The notes below the pieces were generated by a model that searched no databases, was not told the DNA's origin, and saw only the letters and a list, made by a program, of their open reading frames with translations. From the NCBI GenBank assembly GCA_025331435.1, contig JAIWNI010000087.1, positions 1 to 64,000 of the forward strand: a DNA stretch of 64,000 bases. The letters run 5' to 3'. The position numbers and the translations under genes were made by a program. This document shows positions 60,645 through 64,000 of the stretch, piece after piece (positions within the stretch are counted from its first letter, which is position 1; every line of letters starts with the position of its first letter). This DNA is from Choanephora cucurbitarum (taxonomy: Eukaryota > Mucoromycota > Mucoromycetes > Mucorales > Choanephoraceae).

Positions 60645-61205
60645 TTATTGAAGCGAAATATGGAGGATATCGATAGGCACTTGCTCTGACTTTCTAAATT
60701 TTTTACTGCTTTTCTTTGGATGACGTTGATAATGTCTTTTACTCCCCCTCTGTGGAAAGGCATGCTCTTCTTCGTTCACTTCTTCGTCTTCGTCTTCTTC
60801 ACCATCCATATCTGAGTTGCCTTCTTCAATCAAAAAGTGTGTGTTTGATAAACTGCTATCTTCAAATTCCTCTTGGTCATCTAATAGTTGTATAACGGAA
60901 TTGTTTCTAAGAGAAGGAAACCAGTAGTCTTCAATATCCGAATCTGAATTAGACTCGTCTTCTTCATCTTCTGAATTCATGAGTGCATAAAAGTCATGGA
61001 TTGTCATGCGCTCGTCATCACTTATTTCGTAGTTTTGGGTTGATTCAATTGATAAGTTGGGCAATTCGTTTTCAGATACTTCACAAATCAACAGACCAGA
61101 CCCGTCTCCTTCTGACGTGCTGGTAATCGTTTGTGTTGTTGTTTTTCCATCTACAGTAGTAGTAGTAGTGGTTGTCTGAGAGTAAGATGAATAGCTATAG
61201 CTCAT
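60645..61205 (-). CDS. Hypothetical acidic protein, 186 aa
   Basis: A single open frame. The N-terminus is a Ser/Tyr/Thr stretch ('MSYSYSSYSQTTTTTTT'). The middle is very acidic ('MNSEDEEDESNSDSDIEDYW', 'DMDGEEDEDEEVNEEE'), and a basic segment ('GSKRHYQRHPKKSSKKFRKS') near the C-terminus could be a nuclear localisation signal. No domain is recognised, and most of the protein is probably disordered. The plus-strand DNA opposite is A/G-rich upstream of the start (61206-61265), giving a polypyrimidine leader like those of neighbouring genes, which slightly supports a real gene. It could be a nuclear adaptor or chaperone-like protein, but nothing proves it. Confidence 0.5.
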   Translation of the reverse strand: MSYSYSSYSQTTTTTTTVDGKTTTQTITSTSEGDGSGLLICEVSENELPNLSIESTQNYEISDDERMTIHDFYALMNSEDEEDESNSDSDIEDYWFPSLRNNSVIQLLDDQEEFEDSSLSNTHFLIEEGNSDMDGEEDEDEEVNEEEHAFPQRGSKRHYQRHPKKSSKKFRKSEQVPIDILHISLQ

Positions 61206-61894
61206 CTAGAATGATAAGAAAGAGAAACAACGAAAGAGGGAGGAAAAAAAAAGAGAGAAAGAGGAAATGCTTTAAACATGGGATTTTTTATGCAGGTTTC
61301 TTTTTTTTTAGTTCCTACATAGAAGCTTTTAGTTGTTTTGGACCAATTAGATTTATTTTTTACTGGAGGCTTTAAAATTTTTTTTACGTTTGATGGCCTT
61401 AATACAAAAAGAGATTACGCGCCTCTCAATTCAAACGGCTCTTTAGATGTTGAACTTAAGCGTGCTGGTTTTCTTTAATCTAAGCCATTGCCAGCCTTTA
61501 TACTTCAAAAGTTGTTCCGTTTATATTGATACCATTTACAAAATTGACATGTTACAGTGTGAACCGAAATAAGCTGCGGATTTACAAACTCCGCAATTTG
61601 AACACGTAACCCGTTGTTGTTTTGTTGGTCTTCTTTTCACTCTTTTCTTAAAAAGCATACTAAAAAGAGCACTTCCTCAGCTATTTCCGTATGCATAAAA
61701 GACTTCTTTCTCGCACTGATTTGAACGCATTTGAGAAAAGCGTTCGTCGTCGACCTACTCAATCAATTAGGGCTTAACATCGTCACTTTTTGAGTTCTGA
61801 CAACAAGGTCTGGAACTAGAGTAGTCAGAAAGAATGGAGGAAGGTACATTAAGAGTACCCACAAGTCTGATTTGGGTTCTGTGCTGGCATTGGG
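61206..61894. other. Intergenic; scattered open fragments
   Basis: A plus-strand fragment around 61805-61900 reads 'SGTRVVRKNGGRYIK' in one frame, which looks protein-like but stops soon after. It may be a remnant of a mobile element. No gene is called. Confidence 0.35.
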
Positions 61895-62522
61895 ATGCTT
61901 TTATGCAAAGGTATTAGCTCTCTTTTGGTACAACTCCATTAATGCACAACATGGTGTAAGGTACTCATTGAATTTAATTTTTCAAATCCGCAGCTTATTT
62001 TAGTTCACACTGTACTGTATAAAAGATCGCTAGTTCAAAAAGTCTTCGTCTCACCCTGTAGCAGTGCCAAACAAGCTTTGAGTAAACGTGATTTATCTGA
62101 TCAAGATATTCTATCCAATTTAGATCAAATCCACGGAAACACACAAGGTGAAAAAAAAAGAATGAAGCAATAATATAACTTCTAGTCAAATTTTGAAAAA
62201 TTAACACGTTCTTTTATAGATTTTTTAACTTATGTCAAGGAGAAGAAAACGAAGATATGTGTAGTGGCAATCGATTACGCCGGTTTCACTACCAACATGA
62301 GAGATCTAAAGAATCTACTCAAGTAAGTAGTGACAATATGTATTCTAAGATGTAAATCGACAATAGTTTTGTAGGGAACATAGCAACATACAAAAAATTA
62401 TGATTGACTTGTTCTTTTACCAAAATCATGTCAAGGTCTTCGATAGAAACCAACTGCTGAATTGTGTGGAAGATCTGAAACAATTTAACTGTCGTCCTGC
62501 TTACAGACAAAGAAGCAAATAA
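61895..62522 (+). CDS. Unknown small protein, four-exon model, about 136 aa
   Basis: I do not recognise this protein. Three good exons with consensus splice sites are seen: 62004-62147, 62220-62322, 62375-62522. They give 'SAKQALSKRDLSDQDILSNL', 'KTKICVVAIDYAGFTTNMRD' and 'IQKIMIDLFFYQNHVKVFDR', ending 'RPAYRQRSK'. A first exon 61895-61910, starting at ATG, keeps frame (411 nt in total), but it is short and the true start may lie further upstream. The alternation of hydrophobic strands and amphipathic helices suggests a small alpha/beta fold. The gene converges on another small unknown gene 98 bp away, whose product shares a loosely similar 'IC...DY..F' strand-helix unit. Confidence 0.45.
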
Positions 62523-62620
62523 AAGATCTTGCCAGCATTACTACATCTTGAACTGAAAGTTTTATTTCTTTTGTCAATGTCAATAAAGTTTATATATTGC
62601 TAAAGCTTATGTTCATTAAT

Positions 62621-62883
62621 CTAAATAGTTTTCGCCGAAAGTGAGCTGCTATTGTATTTCTTATATTTTTGAGGGTTGGAATCTATTCTTTTGTTAGAAA
62701 GTAATATGCGTTTAAATGGATTTTCGTCGTAACAAATGTCGACATCTTCAAAATTTTCCAGTTTCTTTAAAAGTTTTTCTACATTAAATTCAGTATAATC
62801 TTGATAGAAGAAGATGCATATTGCCTTCTCTCTTGTTATATTTTTGACCATGGGTTTAGCAACCAAGGATGGTTGAAGATGAC
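62621..62883 (-). CDS. Unknown small protein, partial model
   Basis: The minus-strand exon starts after a good acceptor (TTTCTTAG at 62884-62891) and runs to a stop at 62621. It encodes 'GHLQPSLVAKPMVKNITREK', 'AICIFFYQDYTEFNVEKLLK' and 'DVDICYDENPFKRILLSNKR'. An upstream exon is needed but was not identified; alternatively translation begins at the ATG at 62849-62851. No known domain is recognised. It lies tail-to-tail with the unknown gene at 61895-62522. Confidence 0.35.
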
Positions 62884-63401
62884 CTAAGAAAATGAGAACA
62901 ATTTGATAGTGTATCTGCACAGTCAATGATTTAATTGTAAAGCTAAATAAGAGCATACGTAAAGTGCAATATTTAGTCTCCTTTATTGTTCACTTTCTTG
63001 TAAAGCACTTCTTCTCCACTCAGAGCTATGCTATATAAACAAGTTTTCAACAAAAATGTCAAACGTTTACTGCGCTGCTTGCAATGAACCCGGTCACTTG
63101 AGACGTACATTCTGCGGTTGTAGAGTGAACCTTCTCAATTAGGTTAACACCTCTGTTGCTGTTAATCAGCCTTCAAACCTGGACAATAGCTCTACTGATG
63201 AAGCCACCAACACCACCAGAAGAATTAGCTCTCGCAACCATTAACCAAGGCTCAACATTGTAAAGAACATGACTGCACTATCAACTGTTCGAGACGATCG
63301 TGGCGCAATGGACTGCGCTTGTTCTCCTTGTGGCGCTCTGATGTGGATTGAAGAAAGAATTGTTAAGAGTAGCAAGATTCGCTCTGAGTTTCAGCTTTGT
63401 T

Positions 63402-63853
63402 GCTGCAGAGAAAAATCTATTCACTGTAAAAAAAGAAAAGGTCTTTTAAAGGCTAAAAAAACCTTCTCCATCAGGTTTTTGTGACCAAATCGCAGGCTTT
63501 TTAAAGGTTGTTTTTGCTGATTTTTTGAAATTAAACCAATCACGAAAGTTTTTCTTCTTAACCTTCAAAGACAAAGGCTAATTAGAGGTTTTTGGAGGGT
63601 TCTTTGGACTTTGAATCTCCGTAAAGAACCACAATTTTAAAAAGCCGATAAAAAACCTCCAAAAAACCTCTAATTAGCCTTTGTCTTTGAAGGTTAAGAA
63701 GAAAAACTTTCGTGATTGGTTTAATTTCAAAAAATCAGCAAAAACAACCTTTAAAAAGCCTGCGATTTGGTCACAAAAACCTGATGGAGAAGGTTTTTTT
63801 AGCCTTTAAAAGACCTTTTCTTTTTTTACAGTGAATAGATTTTTCTCTGCAGC
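63402..63853. repeat. Near-perfect 197-bp inverted repeat with nested spacer hairpin
   Basis: Arms 63402-63598 and 63656-63853 are complementary along their whole length; I see only one difference (a T5 against T6 run next to the spacer). The 57-bp spacer contains a further small stem, GGTTCTTT (63598-63605) with AAAGAACC (63623-63630). Transcribed RNA would form one long double-stranded hairpin. Confidence 0.93.
63409..63846. mobile_element. Foldback/MITE-like element, 438 bp, with 6-bp CTGCAG duplication
   Basis: The element begins AGAAAAATCTATTCACTGT and ends with its reverse complement. It is flanked on both sides by CTGCAG (63403-63408 and 63847-63852), which can be read as a 6-bp target duplication. 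Because CTGCAG is itself a palindrome, it could equally be part of the repeat. It encodes nothing and interrupts the Helitron reading frame. The transposon family that mobilised it is unknown. Confidence 0.7.
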
Positions 63854-64000
63854 CTATACCAGAAAAATTTCAGGTTCACTCAAGATCAATAATGCTATCT
63901 TCAAAGAATTTCAAAAGAAAAATATTCGTCTTTACAATAGTTTTTTAAGCTTCACTTCATTCGGTGTGAACTTGGATTTGAGTTTAGTAAACAGTTCTGC

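Larger units (their letters stand above)
63057..64000 (+). pseudogene. Second Helitron, 5' part of RepHel, interrupted and truncated by window edge
   Basis: A zinc-knuckle-like start ('VYCAACNEPGHLRRTFCGC', 63057 onward) is followed after a stop by 'MDCACSPCGALMWIEER' (about 63310), the Cys-rich segment that opens many Helitron Rep proteins. It is followed downstream, in a shifted frame, by 'NIRLYNSFLSFTSFGVN' (about 63925-63975), matching 'NIRQFNMAFAFTSVG' of the Helitron at 366-4939. A 438-bp foldback element sits between these two motifs. The copy has stops and frame changes and continues beyond the window. Confidence 0.68.

Overview
This looks like AT-rich nuclear DNA from an early-diverging filamentous fungus, most likely Mucoromycota (Mucorales-like). 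The genes are compact, with many short introns (mostly about 45-80 nt, GTAAGT...AG). The gene set is fungal: class X hybrid histidine kinase, Atg27, Nvj2-like SMP protein, Ams1-type mannosidase, Dal5-like MFS carrier. The flanks are crowded with Helitron, MULE, Tc1 and Tnp2-type DNA transposons. No tRNA, rRNA or CRISPR array was found. Exon joins were worked out by hand from splice signals, reading frame and family similarity; every multi-exon model given with full exon coordinates sums to a multiple of three.

Layout. (1) 1-11434 is a transposon nest: a PIF1 helicase fragment (1-262), a decayed Helitron (366-4939, minus), a 3.5-kb MULE with terminal inverted repeats and an OTU-protease-like second coding block (5296-8780), an apparently intact Tc1 element (8848-10180), and a Tnp2/Plavaka-like transposase cut by that Tc1 (10188-11434, minus). 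(2) 11435-14154 has no recognisable gene. (3) 14155-28451 is a housekeeping block: trifunctional C1-tetrahydrofolate synthase with two in-frame starts, a membrane-anchored metallophosphoesterase, a full-length ABCB/MDR transporter, a TOE1-like deadenylase, LSm5 and a vacuolar amino-acid transporter. (4) 29275-29945 is a decayed short-chain dehydrogenase. (5) 30527-35535 holds three membrane-traffic genes: Cdc50/Lem3, Atg27 and an Nvj2-like PH-SMP protein. (6) 35536-38978 is gene-poor. (7) 38979-46917 is a giant hybrid histidine kinase with an N-terminal pseudokinase, followed by a mitochondrial YciI-like protein and an MFS carrier. (8) 50691-52033 is a second Tc1-type element. (9) 53182-58718 holds a CaM-kinase and an alpha-mannosidase. 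(10) 58719-64000 is mostly empty, with an acidic protein, two small unknown genes and the 5' part of a second Helitron. That Helitron is interrupted by a near-perfect 438-bp foldback element.

Themes. Several products act at the vacuole/endomembrane or in autophagy (AVT-like carrier, Cdc50, Atg27, Nvj2, Ams1), and two act in RNA metabolism (TOE1, LSm5). The most unusual items are the OTU-carrying MULE, the foldback hairpin inside a Helitron, the dual-start folate enzyme and the degenerate kinase domain of the class X histidine kinase.
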